Source of the DNA: a candidate division WOR-3 bacterium
GTDB taxonomy: Bacteria; Hydrothermota; Tepidihabitantia; Tepidihabitantales; Tepidihabitantaceae
Assembly (NCBI GenBank): GCA_013177935.1
Contig: JABLXZ010000004.1
Coordinates: 124,001-188,000, forward strand
Reading direction: 5' to 3'
Length of the DNA stretch: 64,000 nucleotides
Within the stretch, counting starts at the first letter, position 1, and every line of letters begins with the position of its first letter. The notes beneath the pieces were generated by a model, which was not told the DNA's origin, searched no databases, and saw nothing but the letters and a program-made list of their open reading frames with translations. Made by a program: the position numbers and the translations under genes. This document shows, in pieces, positions 50,913 to 61,681 of the stretch.

Positions 50913-52631
50913 GTGGCAGCCATAGTTCCCAATCACCACTGGAAAATATCCTCGCCGCCCCCAGAGGCTGTGGCGGCACTTGCTGCCGCTGCCCGAATTC
51001 CGCCGCTTGTCGCCCATCTGCTCTATCAGCGGGGCTGTCGCACCCCGGAGGCGATTGATGAGTTCTTAAACCCTTCGGCATCTCGTTTGCACCGGCCCGA
51101 TACGCTGCCCGACATCACTAAAGCAACAGAACGCATCATCACCGCATTAGAGAAAAGGGAACCGATACTCGTTTATGGTGATTATGATGTTGATGGCGTC
51201 TGTGGCACCGCCCTGCTCGTTACCACCCTGAAGAATTTAGGTGGTAAAGTCCTCGCCTATCTCCCGCATCGGGAAAGCGAAGGCTACGGCATATCAACCG
51301 CCGGCATCGAATTTGCCCGTGCCAATGACATCCGTTTGATTATCACCAACGACTGTGGCTCAACCGACATTGAAGCGGTCAGGTTGGCGCGGCAGGCAAA
51401 AATCGATGTCATCATCACCGACCATCATGAAACCGGACCCGAACCACCACCGGCGCTGGCGTTCGTAAATCCGAAGCGCCCGGACTCCTGCTATCCATTC
51501 CGGGAACTTGCCGGTAGCGGTGTTGCCTTCAAACTCGCCTGGCATCTACTGGCAACACTGGGTCGCTCCAAGGAAGAGCTCATCGCCCTGCTCGACCTCG
51601 CCGGTCTGGGAACAATCGCCGATGTTGTACCTTTAATGGGTGAAAACCGGCTGATTGCCCGACTCGGTCTTATCGCCCTGAACCAGACGACCCGTCCCGG
51701 AATCAAAATGCTCGTTGAAGCCAGCCGTCTGCGGTCAAAACTTTTAACCGCACGCGACATCAGTTTTGTCCTTGCTCCGCGCATAAACGCTGCCGGTCGG
51801 GTTGGTCATGCCCGGACCGCATTAGAGCTGTTCCTTACCGATGATGAAACCCGTGCCCGGACAATTGCCACAGAACTGGAAACATTGAACCGGACCCGTC
51901 AGACGCTCGAAGACCGAATCATCAATGAAGCCAGCGCCTGTATCGAAGCGGAAAGAATGACGGAAAACCGCGTGCTTGTCCTTGCCCAGCCCGGCTGGAA
52001 CGAAGGGGTAATTGGCATCGTTGCTGCGCGGTTGGTGGAACGGTTCTGGCGTCCCTGTATTATGATTGCCTTGAAAAAGGAAATCGGCAAGGGTTCAGGC
52101 CGCTCGGTAACCGGCTTCAACCTTTATGAGGCGCTCCACCGTTGCTCCGAACACCTTATTGCCTACGGTGGCCACCGTTATGCTGCCGGGTTAAAGATAT
52201 TGCCTGAAAGAGTTCCTGACCTGCGGAAGGCAATTAACCGCATCGCCGATGAACTCCCGGAAGATATTTTTCAGCCTACTTTACATATCGAAGCGGTTGC
52301 CAATCTGAACGATGTCAACGATAATTTGCTCGCTTTGCTCACACGATTCGAGCCGTTCGGACCCGAGAACCCCGAACCGGTTTTTGCATCACTCGGTTTA
52401 GAAGTGGTTGGCTATCCCCGCCGTGTCGGACGAGACAAAGCCCACCTGAAGTTTCGGGTTCGTTCTGGTAATAAGGTTCTCGACGCCATTGCCTGGCAAC
52501 GAAGCGATGAACTTCTGAATCTGGAAATCGGCAAACCCGACCACCTTGATATCTGCTATACCGTGACCCGGGACAGTTACGCCGGCCGCGATAAGGTCCA
52601 GTTAAATATTATTGACTTGAGGACAAAATAA
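50913..52631 (+). CDS. recJ: Single-stranded-DNA-specific exonuclease RecJ
   Basis: This 572-residue protein has all the canonical RecJ motifs: VYGDYDVDGVCGTALL (motif I), LPHRESEGYGIS, ITNDCGSTD, IITDHHE, and the DHHA1 motif YGGHRYAAGLKI. A C-terminal OB-like domain is present. RecJ degrades single-stranded DNA 5' to 3' in recombination and repair. A start at GTG 50913 suits the promoter position; GTG 50898 is an alternative adding five residues. It converges on rpsG without a clear terminator. Confidence 0.93.
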   Translation: MAAIVPNHHWKISSPPPEAVAALAAAARIPPLVAHLLYQRGCRTPEAIDEFLNPSASRLHRPDTLPDITKATERIITALEKREPILVYGDYDVDGVCGTALLVTTLKNLGGKVLAYLPHRESEGYGISTAGIEFARANDIRLIITNDCGSTDIEAVRLARQAKIDVIITDHHETGPEPPPALAFVNPKRPDSCYPFRELAGSGVAFKLAWHLLATLGRSKEELIALLDLAGLGTIADVVPLMGENRLIARLGLIALNQTTRPGIKMLVEASRLRSKLLTARDISFVLAPRINAAGRVGHARTALELFLTDDETRARTIATELETLNRTRQTLEDRIINEASACIEAERMTENRVLVLAQPGWNEGVIGIVAARLVERFWRPCIMIALKKEIGKGSGRSVTGFNLYEALHRCSEHLIAYGGHRYAAGLKILPERVPDLRKAINRIADELPEDIFQPTLHIEAVANLNDVNDNLLALLTRFEPFGPENPEPVFASLGLEVVGYPRRVGRDKAHLKFRVRSGNKVLDAIAWQRSDELLNLEIGKPDHLDICYTVTRDSYAGRDKVQLNIIDLRTK

Positions 52632-52669
52632 GCAAACGGTCAGGATTTTTACCAGGACCCCGGTTGTGT

Positions 52670-53140
52670 TTACCAGCGGTAATGGGCAAAGGCGCGGTTG
52701 GCTTCTGCCATCTTGTGGGTATCTTCCCGTTTTTTAACCGCTCCACCCTGTTTTCGGCTGGCATCAATCAACTCGCCGGCAAGCCGCTCAATCATCGTAT
52801 GTTCACTCCGGGCGCGCGCTGATTCCACAATCCATTTAATCGCCAGTGCATCCCGACGCTGCGGCGGTACCTCCATTGGAATCTGGTAGGTCGCACCGCC
52901 CACCCGTCTGGGCCTGACCTCAAGCACCGGTTTGACATTGTTAATCGCCTTCTGAAATACCGCATACCCATCTTCCCCGGTTCGCTCCTGTGCCAGTTCC
53001 AGCGCCTTGTAGAAAATCCGCTGCGCCACCGTCTTCTTGCCATCCCACATTAGTTTATTGATAAATCGTGCCACCAGCACCGAATTGAACCGCGGGTCCG
53101 GTGATGGTGTTCGCACCTTGAATTTACCGCGTCGCGCCAT
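52670..53140 (-). CDS. rpsG: 30S ribosomal protein S7
   Basis: The 156 residues start [10 protein letters not shown] and show S7-typical [51 protein letters not shown] and [29 protein letters not shown]7 nucleates assembly of the 30S head by binding 16S rRNA. AAGGAGG lies before the ATG. Here it is the last gene of the cluster: fusA and tuf, which usually follow in the str operon, are missing from this position. Confidence 0.97.
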   Translation of the reverse strand: MARRGKFKVRTPSPDPRFNSVLVARFINKLMWDGKKTVAQRIFYKALELAQERTGEDGYAVFQKAINNVKPVLEVRPRRVGGATYQIPMEVPPQRRDALAIKWIVESARARSEHTMIERLAGELIDASRKQGGAVKKREDTHKMAEANRAFAHYRW

Positions 53141-53175
53141 AAGCCTCCTTCTGGGTATAACCGTTTATTCTCATA

Positions 53176-53559
53176 CTATCCAGCCTGCCCCTTCGGCTTC
53201 TTCACCCCGTACTGACTTCGTGCCTGCCGTCTGCCCTCAACACCACCACAGTCGTAAACCCCGCGTACCACATGATAACGCACACCGGGCAGGTCTTTTA
53301 CCCTGCCACCCCGTACCAGCACAATCGAATGCTCCTGCAGATTGTGCCCTTCTCCGGGAATATAAGCGGTGACCTCGTATCCTGATGTCAACCTCACTTT
53401 ACAAACCTTGCGTAACGCCGAATTGGGCTTCTTGGGTGTCGTAGTGTATACCCGCACGCAGACACCACGCCGCTGGGGACATCCCTTCAAAGCCGGGCTT
53501 TTGGAACGGGCGTGTACCTGCTTGCGGGGCTTCCGCACTAATTGATTAATCGTCGGCAT
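53176..53559 (-). CDS. rpsL: 30S ribosomal protein S12
   Basis: The 127-residue decoding-centre protein has [47 protein letters not shown] (with Lys43-equivalent in PKKPNSA) and [33 protein letters not shown]. The normal Lys and Pro residues associated with streptomycin sensitivity are kept. It follows rpoC by 24 bases, with an AGGAGG-type ribosome site. Confidence 0.98.
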   Translation of the reverse strand: MPTINQLVRKPRKQVHARSKSPALKGCPQRRGVCVRVYTTTPKKPNSALRKVCKVRLTSGYEVTAYIPGEGHNLQEHSIVLVRGGRVKDLPGVRYHVVRGVYDCGGVEGRRQARSQYGVKKPKGQAG

Positions 53560-53583
53560 AAGCCTCCTTAATGTTTAACAGTT

Positions 53584-56500
53584 TCATGCCGCTTCCTGTT
53601 CTTTCTTTTCTTCTTCCGTTATCAGTTTTATTCGGCTGAACTCCCGGAATCCAGTACCCGCCGGGATCAATCTACCGACTATAACATTTTCTTTTAAACC
53701 ACGCAGCTTGTCAACTCTTCCTTGAATTGCCGCCTCGGAGAGAACCCGCGTTGTCTCCTGGAAGGAAGCCGCAGACAGGAAACTATCGGTCAAAAGCGCC
53801 GCCCGGGTAATACCCAAAAGAATTGGTTGGTAACTCGCCGGTCGGAGACCATCGGCAAGCAACCGGTCGTTTTCTTCCAGCACCCTGCGGCGCTCAACAA
53901 TTTCACCCTCTACGAAATTACTATCTCCAGCATCTTCAATTCGCACCTTGCGCAACATCTGGCGGACGATTACCGAAATGTGCTTATCGTTGATTTTCAC
54001 CTTCTGCAACCGATAAACTGCCTGGATCTGGTTTGTCAAAAACTCCTGAACCGCCAGCCAACCCTTCACCCGCAGCACATCATGAGGATCTACCGACCCT
54101 TCACACAACTTATCTCCCGCCTTCACCGTATCACCCGACTTCACCAGCAAAAATTTACCGTAAGGGATTTCATACTCCTTCACCGCACCGCCCTCGGACA
54201 TAACTCGCACTGTCCGTTTGCCTTCCTTGGGTTCACCGACCTCAACAACCCCGTCAATCTCGGAAATTACCGCAGGTGATTTAACATGTTTTGCTTCGAA
54301 CAACTCTGCCACCTTAGGAAGACCGCCGGTAATGTCCCGAGTTCGTGCCATCTCTTTGAGTAATCGTGCCAGGATGTCGCCAGCGACAACCTCCTGTCCA
54401 TCATCCACCACGAGGTACGCCCCCGCCGGTAACGCATGCGAATCCACAACCTTCCCCTTCTCGTTTACAACCTCAAGGGCGGGATGTAATTTCCGCTCCC
54501 GGTCGTCAACAATGATGCGCTGTTTTTGCTCTGTGCGCTCGTCAATATCCTCGCGCAATGTCCGGCCGACTTCGATATCACGGTAGCGCACTTTACCCTG
54601 AGCTCGTGAAAGCAGCGGAATGGAGTAAGGTTCCCACTCAAACAGGACATCATCTTCTTTTACCTCTTCGCCATCCGTCACGCGGACCAGCGCCCCCTGT
54701 GGTACGGTAAACGGCACAACCCGATCGCCCGCGGTTAAAATCAACCGACCCTGCTCCAGTGCCGTTGCTTCGCCATCACTGCGCCGCACGACAACCATAC
54801 CCTCAAATTTCACTTTACCGGCAAACCGGGCGGTCGCCTTGGTTTGTTCCGCCACCCGTGCTGCCACTCCGCCCACATGGAAGGTCTTTAAAGTCAGCTG
54901 GGTTCCAGGCTCGCCGATTGACTGTGCAGCAACAATGCCCACCGCTTCGCCAATCTCTACAACCCGTCCGGTCGCCATATTCCTGCCGTAACACTTAACA
55001 CACAAACCATAAGGAGCCTCACAGGTCAATACCGAACGCACCCGCACCATTTCGATACCGCTCGTCTCGATTTCCTCGGCCGCCTTATCTGTTATCTCTT
55101 CACCCGCCCGAACAATCACCTCACCGGAAACCGGATTCACGATATCATCGAGCGCAAACCGGCCCGCAATTCGTTCGCTCAACGGCTCAATGACATCGCC
55201 CCCTTCCCGCAGCGCCGTAACCTCTTGCCCAACAATTGTACCACAGTCCTCCATTGTAATCACTACATCCTGCGCCACATCCACCAGTCGTCGGGTCAAA
55301 TACCCAGCCTCTGCCGTTTTCAATGCGGTGTCGGTTAATCCCTTACGGGCACCGTGTGTTGAAATAAAGTATTCCCACACCGACAGGCCTTCCTTAAAGG
55401 AACTCTTAATCGGGGTTTCAATCACCTCTTCGCCCACCGTGCGCCGCTGGGGTTTTGCCATCAAACCCCGCATACCGCCCAGCTGCGCTGCCTGGGTACG
55501 AGAACCACGCGCGCCGGAGTCAATCAAAATGAAAACCGGGTTGAAGCCATCCTGGTCCTTCTGCAACCGCATCATCAACGCCTCTTCCACCTCCGCCGTT
55601 GCCAGTGTCCAGGTGTTGACAACTTTGTTATACTTCTCCGAATCGGTCATCAGCCCCTGTTCGTATGCCCGTTGCACGCGCCGTACATCATTTTCGCTCT
55701 CGCGCAGAATTGCCTCTTTTTCTTCCGGCACCACGATATCATCCATACCGATTGACAACCCTGACCGTGTTGCCATCTCAAACCCCAAATCTTTTAAATC
55801 GTCCAGGAGCCGAACCGTCGCATCCAGCCCTAATATCCGGACACACTTATCAATCAAACCGATAATCTTGTCTTTGGGACACACTTCATTGACAAACCTC
55901 AACTTCTCGGGCAGTACCTCGTTTAATAAAACCCGGCCGGCGGTTGTTACAAAATCCTTGCCCTGATACCGGAATAATATCCACTCATGCAAATCGACCT
56001 CACCCAGTTCCTGCGCCGAACGAACTGTGGCAAAGTCATCAAAGAACCGCAACCCTTCTCTTGCCGGCGCCTTGCCCCGGGCTTTCGTTAGATAATAAAT
56101 GCCGGCGACGATGTCTTGCGACGGAACCATCAGAGGACGACCGTGTGCCGGCGACAGGATGTTGTGCGACGAGAGCATTAAAACCGCCGCCTCCAGAACC
56201 CCTTCTGGTGTAACCGGTACATGGACCGACATCGTGTCACCATCAAAATCGGCATTAAACGGTGGACATACCAAGGGATGAATCCCGATTGCACGGTGCT
56301 CAGAGAGAACCGGATAGAACGCTTCGATTGAAACCCGGTGTAAGGTAGGCGCCCGGTTTAACAGTACCGGATGTTCCCGGGTCACCTCTTCCAGCACCTC
56401 CCATACCTCCGGAGTTTCTTTCCGATACATACTCTTTGCCCCGCGTTCACTCTCAGCCAGTTTTCGTTCCTCGAGCCGGCGCAGAATCATCGGCTTGAAC

Positions 56501-57600
56501 AGCTCCAGAGCCATCTCTTTGGGCAAACTACACTGATGCAACTTCAGCGTCGGGTCAACGACAATCACCGAACGGCCCGAATAATCAACCCGCTTACCCA
56601 ACAGATTCCGGCGAAACCGCCCCTGTTTCCCCCGCAACGCCTCACACAGCGACTTGAGCGGTCGATTGCCTCTTCCCCGAACCGGTCTGGGCCTTGTTTC
56701 ATTGGAAAACAGCGCATCAACCGCATCCTGAAGCATCCGTTTTTCATTCTTCAAAATTATCTCCGGCGTCCGGATTGACATCAAATGTCGCAACCGATTA
56801 TTTCGGACAATCACCCGTTTATAGAGGTCATTTAAATCTGAGGTGGCATACCGTCCCCCCTCAAGCGGCACCAATGGACGCAGGTCGGGCGGGATTACGG
56901 GGAGGACATCAAGAATCATCCATTCCGGTTTTGCGCCGGAAGTTCTGAAGGCTTCAACCACCCGCAACCGCCGCAAAAGATTAAAGCGTCTTGAACTTTC
57001 ATGCTTAATGCGCGTCCGCAACTCCGCTGCCAGGTCTTCCAGTTCAATTGCACTCAACAACCGTTTTAACGCCCCTGCTCCGGTATCGGCGTCAAAACCT
57101 TCATATTTCCCTACCGCCTGGCGATAATCCTCTTCGGAAATCAACTCCATCCGCTTGTAAGGTGAACTACCCGGTTCAACCACGACATAAACCTCGTAGT
57201 TCAAAATCGTCTCCACCTCATTGATCGACAAATCCAGCATTAAACCGATCTTAGATGGTGGAACTTGATAAAACAAAGTGTGCGCCACTGGTACCACCAG
57301 CTCAATATGTCCCATCCGGTAGCGCCGCACCGCGGAACTGGTTACTTCAACACCGCAACGGTCGCAAACAATGCCTTTATAGCGCACCTTTTTATACTTA
57401 CCGCAGTTACACTCGTAATCCTTTACCGGACCGAATATCCGCTCACAGAACAAACCATCCCGTTCTGGCTTCTGGGTTCGATAATTAATCGTTTCCGGCT
57501 TAATAACCTCACCACTGGACCATTTACGAATCGTCTCGGGCGATGCAATCCTTAAACGCAGCGCATCAAAATCAAACGCAAACTCACGCATTGTGCTCAT
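53584..57600 (-). CDS. rpoC: DNA-directed RNA polymerase subunit beta'
   Basis: At 1338 residues it is full length. The N-terminal zinc finger (CERIFGPVKDYECNCGKYK, then CDRCGVEV), the catalytic NADFDGDTMSVHVPV, and the second zinc site (CEAPYGLCVKCYGRNM) are all visible. The trigger-loop region AQSIGEPGTQLTLKTFHVGG follows the second zinc site. It starts three bases after rpoB and is preceded by GGAGGCGTAAGG. Confidence 0.98.
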   Translation of the reverse strand: MSTMREFAFDFDALRLRIASPETIRKWSSGEVIKPETINYRTQKPERDGLFCERIFGPVKDYECNCGKYKKVRYKGIVCDRCGVEVTSSAVRRYRMGHIELVVPVAHTLFYQVPPSKIGLMLDLSINEVETILNYEVYVVVEPGSSPYKRMELISEEDYRQAVGKYEGFDADTGAGALKRLLSAIELEDLAAELRTRIKHESSRRFNLLRRLRVVEAFRTSGAKPEWMILDVLPVIPPDLRPLVPLEGGRYATSDLNDLYKRVIVRNNRLRHLMSIRTPEIILKNEKRMLQDAVDALFSNETRPRPVRGRGNRPLKSLCEALRGKQGRFRRNLLGKRVDYSGRSVIVVDPTLKLHQCSLPKEMALELFKPMILRRLEERKLAESERGAKSMYRKETPEVWEVLEEVTREHPVLLNRAPTLHRVSIEAFYPVLSEHRAIGIHPLVCPPFNADFDGDTMSVHVPVTPEGVLEAAVLMLSSHNILSPAHGRPLMVPSQDIVAGIYYLTKARGKAPAREGLRFFDDFATVRSAQELGEVDLHEWILFRYQGKDFVTTAGRVLLNEVLPEKLRFVNEVCPKDKIIGLIDKCVRILGLDATVRLLDDLKDLGFEMATRSGLSIGMDDIVVPEEKEAILRESENDVRRVQRAYEQGLMTDSEKYNKVVNTWTLATAEVEEALMMRLQKDQDGFNPVFILIDSGARGSRTQAAQLGGMRGLMAKPQRRTVGEEVIETPIKSSFKEGLSVWEYFISTHGARKGLTDTALKTAEAGYLTRRLVDVAQDVVITMEDCGTIVGQEVTALREGGDVIEPLSERIAGRFALDDIVNPVSGEVIVRAGEEITDKAAEEIETSGIEMVRVRSVLTCEAPYGLCVKCYGRNMATGRVVEIGEAVGIVAAQSIGEPGTQLTLKTFHVGGVAARVAEQTKATARFAGKVKFEGMVVVRRSDGEATALEQGRLILTAGDRVVPFTVPQGALVRVTDGEEVKEDDVLFEWEPYSIPLLSRAQGKVRYRDIEVGRTLREDIDERTEQKQRIIVDDRERKLHPALEVVNEKGKVVDSHALPAGAYLVVDDGQEVVAGDILARLLKEMARTRDITGGLPKVAELFEAKHVKSPAVISEIDGVVEVGEPKEGKRTVRVMSEGGAVKEYEIPYGKFLLVKSGDTVKAGDKLCEGSVDPHDVLRVKGWLAVQEFLTNQIQAVYRLQKVKINDKHISVIVRQMLRKVRIEDAGDSNFVEGEIVERRRVLEENDRLLADGLRPASYQPILLGITRAALLTDSFLSAASFQETTRVLSEAAIQGRVDKLRGLKENVIVGRLIPAGTGFREFSRIKLITEEEKKEQEAA

Positions 57601-57603
57601 ACC

Positions 57604-60600
57604 TTACGCCTCCCCTTTCTCGCCCTTCTTTTCCTGCTCTGGCACCAGTTCCAATCCCAGCCCCTGCAACTCCTTTACCAGCACCATAAACGACGCCGGT
57701 GCTTTGGGCTTGGGTGGATTCTTGCCGCGTGCTAGCGCCTCGTAAAGTGCGCTTCGCCCTTCGACATCATCGGACTTAATTGTCAGTACCTCCTGAAGGG
57801 CATGAGCCGCTCCATATGCCTCGAGCGCCCATACTTCCATCTCGCCAAACCTCTGGCCCCCGAACTGTGCCTTACCACCTAAAGGCTGCTGGGTAATCAA
57901 TGAATAACGACCGGTCGAGCGGGCATGAATCTTATCATCGACCATATGAATAAGTTTCATCATATACATCACACCCACCGTGACCTTGCCCTCAAATCGC
58001 TCACCGGTGCGGCCATCGTAAAGCACCACCTTACCGTCTTCGGGCAGTCCCGCTTTACGCAACTCCTCCTTAATTTCTTCGGGCGTTGCGCTTTCAAACA
58101 CCGGACACACCGCCTGGTATCCTAAAATCTTCGCCGCCCAGCCCAGATGTGCCTCAAGCACCTGCCCGATATTCATTCGCGATGGCACCCCCAGAGGATT
58201 CAACACCATATCGACCGTAACCCCCCGCATCTCCTTCAAAGTGGCAGAAACCTTCTCCTCTCCCGGGTCTACCGCAAGAAATGGCATATCCTCAACCGGC
58301 AAGACCTTCGCCACGACACCTTTATTACCGTGGCGCCCTGCCATTTTGTCACCAACCGATAGTCGCCGCTTCTGGGCAATAAAAACAGTAACCCAGCGCA
58401 GCACCCCGTGCGGCAACTCGTCACCGCGCGTAACCCGCTCCACCTCATCATCCCGCTCCCGCTTTGCTTGCGCCACCGCTTCCTCGTACTCTTCGAGCGC
58501 TTTGTTTATCTGCTCCTGAAGCCGCGGATTTGAAACCAGTTGAGCAATGTTTACCACGCTCGGGAAATCTTCACTATTCAGAAACTCATCATCCATCACC
58601 AATCCGGCTTTATGTACAACTTTCCCGCTCCGCGTCTTAGCGTTTGCTGCCGCCTTGTGGCCCCGGAGGATAGAACGCAACTTTTCATCCCGGCGCTCGG
58701 CAAAAAACTCCTTCTTAACCTCAAATTTACGATTCGCCTCCTCAATGCGCTCCCGTTCCAGCCTTCGGGAAAGCGCATCATTCAGTTTGCGGGAAAGAAT
58801 TCGGCGTTCGACGACCGTACCAAAAACTCCCGGCTCTACCCGCAGCGAACTATCGCGCACATTAGCCGCCTTCTCTCCAAAAATCGCCCGTAACAACCGT
58901 TCCTCCGGGGTGTACTCGGTCTCGCCTTTGGGCGTAATTCTGCCCACTAAAATATCGCCCGGACCCACCTCAGCGCCAACCCGGACAATGCCAAACTCAT
59001 CGAGATTGCGAAGCTCATCCTCACTGGCACCAGGAATATCACGGGTAATTATTTCGGGTCCCAGCCTTGTCTCCCGGGCCTGAATTTCAAACTCAAGAAT
59101 TTGAATTGATGTAAAGGCATCCTCTTTCAGCAGATTTTCCGAGACGATAATCGCATCTTCATAATTGTAGCCGCGCCAGGGTACAAATGCGACCAGAACA
59201 TTTCGCCCGAGCGCCAGTTGGCCACCATCGGTCGCCGGACCATCAGCAAGAATACCACCCTTTTTCACCTCGTCGCCCGGTTGGACTACCGGCCGCTGCG
59301 TGAGACAGGTGTACTGATTTGACTTTCGGAACTTTGTCAAGCGGTACTCCTTCAATCCGCTCTCCGTCCGCATCGTAATCGTCCGGGCATCAACTTGCGT
59401 CACAATACCATCCTCTTCCGCAAGCAACACCGCTCCTGACTCACTGGCAAACTTACCTTCAACACCGGTTGCTACTACTGGCTTTTCCGGCACCAGCAGC
59501 GGGACCGCTTGCCGCTGCATATTCGCTCCCATCAATGCGCGGTCGGCATCGTCATGCTCGAGAAACGGAATCATCACCGTCGAAGGGGCAAACAGCTGCT
59601 TGGGTGAAACATCCATAAAATCGACCTGCTCTGGTGGCACACTTATCACATCACCACGCCGCCGGCAGATGACCTCTTTTTCCGCAAACCGTCCATCGGG
59701 CAAGAGTTCGCTCGTGTACTGAGCGATCGTATAGCGGTCCTCCTCTTCCGGAGTGAGATAAATCTCCTTCCCCTTACCCATAATCACCCTACCATCTTTC
59801 ACCCGCCAGTAAGGCGTGCTGATAAACCCATAATGGTCAATATCAGCATAAGTGGATACCGTCGCAATCAATCCAATATTAGGACCTTCGGGCGTTTCAA
59901 TTGGACAAATTCTACCGTAATGCGAGTAATGGACATCACGCACCTCGAACCCTGCTGTTTCCTTTGTTAAACCACCAGGACCAAGAGTGGAAACCCGTCG
60001 CTTATGGGTCAACTCTGCCAGCGGATTGGTCTGCTCCATAAACTGGCAAAGCTGATTCTGGGTAAAAAACTGCATTATAGCATTGGCGACCACCCGGGTA
60101 TTTACCAACTCCTGGGGAACAAGCGCACTGTCCTCGATAAACGCCGCCCGTTCCCTTATGTTCTGGGCGAGTTGTAAGAGTGCCTGCCGAACTTGATTCT
60201 CTAAAAGCTCGCCTACCCGTCGCACCCGGCGACTTCCTAAATGGTCAACATCATCTGTGCCGTAACGAACTACATCGCCATTGGGTTTGAAACCATTGGC
60301 ACGCAATCGACTCTGCGCCTGCTCGCCAACTTTGCTATCCCAGTAAGTCAAAAGTAACGAGTGCCGATACTGGTCATAGATATATCCATCCGGTTGACAA
60401 TCACCATCCTTCAAAATTCTTAAAACCCGGTCCCGCTCCTCGGCACTATCGCAAGCCAGAAGAATCGTGAAATACTGGCTCTCATCTGCGAGCCTGATAA
60501 GATACCTTGTGATGGCAACAATATCTGCTGGAGTCAGAGTCGTAACGCCATCGGGCGCACTCAAAAATAACCGTCGATTTAGTTTGTATCTACCCACCGC

Positions 60601-61584
60601 ACCCAGGTCAAAACGCCGATTGTCAAACAGCATTCCCAATATCATCTGCTGGGCGATATCAAGCGAATGGGGCGCAATCGACCGTAACCGGTAGTAAATC
60701 CGCTTAATTGCGTCTTCGGCTGATGTTGAACGGTCCTCTTTGAGCGTGTTGACAATGATACCCAAACCAGGCTGTCCTTGCGGTGCAATCAGCGCCTTGG
60801 TGACACCGCGGTTATGGAGCAGTTCAATTAATCCCTCGGTCAGCCGTTCGCCGGCACGAGCATAAACCTCTCCCGTCGCTGAATCAACAACATCCTGAAC
60901 CAGAACATCGCCCGGTTGCAGGACACGCTCTTCGGTATAAAAGAGGCTCTTCAGTACATCAACATGGGTTAAGCCAATGGCGCGAAAGAAAGTTGCTGCC
61001 GGAATGCGCCGTTTGCGGTCGAGCAAAACAACGAGCTCACCGCCCTTATCAACGACCATCTCAAACCATGCACCGCGCAGGGGTACAAGTAAAGCCGAGA
61101 CCTCTTCACCTTCTCGGGTGAAGTAAACACCAGGGGAACGATGCAACTGACTGACCACAACCCGTTCCACACCGTTGATGATAAACGAGCCACCGCGGGT
61201 CATCCAGGGGAACTCGCAGAAATAAACTTCCTGCTCAATAATATCGCGCACCTCATCAGAACCTTTCCCAAACCCCTTTTTCACCAACCGGAAAAACACC
61301 TTTAGGGGCCGGGAATAAGTTACACCTCGCGCCGTAGCCTCTTCCGGTGAATAACGAGGGGTGCCAAATTCATACCGGACATACTCGAGACGGAAGTTCT
61401 TGTGTTCGTCCTCAATGGGAAACATCTCTCGAAACACCGCCTCCAGCCCCTCTACCCGGCGTTCGGCGGGCGCTACATCAGCCTGGGTAAAGTGCGCAAA
61501 AGATTCAATCTGCAAAGAGAGCAAGCTGGGAATCTCCAGCGGCGTCTCCCGGTGGGCAAAGTTTTTCTGCATCATTTTCACCAC
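57604..61584 (-). CDS. rpoB: DNA-directed RNA polymerase subunit beta
   Basis: The 1326-residue subunit has MQKNFAHRETPLEIPSLLSLQIESF at the start and the rifampicin-pocket region FMEQTNPLAELTHKRRVSTLGPGGLTKETAGFEVRDVHYSHYGRICPIETPEGPNIGLI. The catalytic KMAGRHGNKGVV and the C-terminal HAR(S)TGRYSLITQQPLGGKAQFGGQRFGEMEVWALEAYGA follow. Rif-pocket residues appear wild type. Translation may start at GTG 61584 or a nearby GTG/ATG; GGGGG lies just upstream. A 97-base gap with a small hairpin separates it from rplL. Confidence 0.98.
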   Translation of the reverse strand: MVKMMQKNFAHRETPLEIPSLLSLQIESFAHFTQADVAPAERRVEGLEAVFREMFPIEDEHKNFRLEYVRYEFGTPRYSPEEATARGVTYSRPLKVFFRLVKKGFGKGSDEVRDIIEQEVYFCEFPWMTRGGSFIINGVERVVVSQLHRSPGVYFTREGEEVSALLVPLRGAWFEMVVDKGGELVVLLDRKRRIPAATFFRAIGLTHVDVLKSLFYTEERVLQPGDVLVQDVVDSATGEVYARAGERLTEGLIELLHNRGVTKALIAPQGQPGLGIIVNTLKEDRSTSAEDAIKRIYYRLRSIAPHSLDIAQQMILGMLFDNRRFDLGAVGRYKLNRRLFLSAPDGVTTLTPADIVAITRYLIRLADESQYFTILLACDSAEERDRVLRILKDGDCQPDGYIYDQYRHSLLLTYWDSKVGEQAQSRLRANGFKPNGDVVRYGTDDVDHLGSRRVRRVGELLENQVRQALLQLAQNIRERAAFIEDSALVPQELVNTRVVANAIMQFFTQNQLCQFMEQTNPLAELTHKRRVSTLGPGGLTKETAGFEVRDVHYSHYGRICPIETPEGPNIGLIATVSTYADIDHYGFISTPYWRVKDGRVIMGKGKEIYLTPEEEDRYTIAQYTSELLPDGRFAEKEVICRRRGDVISVPPEQVDFMDVSPKQLFAPSTVMIPFLEHDDADRALMGANMQRQAVPLLVPEKPVVATGVEGKFASESGAVLLAEEDGIVTQVDARTITMRTESGLKEYRLTKFRKSNQYTCLTQRPVVQPGDEVKKGGILADGPATDGGQLALGRNVLVAFVPWRGYNYEDAIIVSENLLKEDAFTSIQILEFEIQARETRLGPEIITRDIPGASEDELRNLDEFGIVRVGAEVGPGDILVGRITPKGETEYTPEERLLRAIFGEKAANVRDSSLRVEPGVFGTVVERRILSRKLNDALSRRLERERIEEANRKFEVKKEFFAERRDEKLRSILRGHKAAANAKTRSGKVVHKAGLVMDDEFLNSEDFPSVVNIAQLVSNPRLQEQINKALEEYEEAVAQAKRERDDEVERVTRGDELPHGVLRWVTVFIAQKRRLSVGDKMAGRHGNKGVVAKVLPVEDMPFLAVDPGEEKVSATLKEMRGVTVDMVLNPLGVPSRMNIGQVLEAHLGWAAKILGYQAVCPVFESATPEEIKEELRKAGLPEDGKVVLYDGRTGERFEGKVTVGVMYMMKLIHMVDDKIHARSTGRYSLITQQPLGGKAQFGGQRFGEMEVWALEAYGAAHALQEVLTIKSDDVEGRSALYEALARGKNPPKPKAPASFMVLVKELQGLGLELVPEQEKKGEKGEA

Positions 61585-61604
61585 GCTACCCCCTTAAATT
61601 ACCA

Positions 61605-61623
61605 AGGCAAAAAATTCTTGCCT
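61605..61623 (-). other. Hairpin in the rplL-rpoB intergenic region
   Basis: On the minus strand AGGCAA (61623-61618) pairs with TTGCCT (61610-61605) across a seven-base loop. In other bacteria this spacer carries processing or attenuation sites that lower rpoB relative to ribosomal protein output; that role here is inferred. Confidence 0.4.
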
Positions 61624-61681
61624 CTAAATTCGACCCTGGCAACCCGGTCTGTTGCCCCTGCTCTACGGTGGTTCCGACACT

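Noticed and set aside
55190-55966. Long plus-strand open frame opposite rpoC
   Set aside because: It is the complement of conserved rpoC coding sequence; its Ser/Arg-rich composition is an artefact of codon bias.
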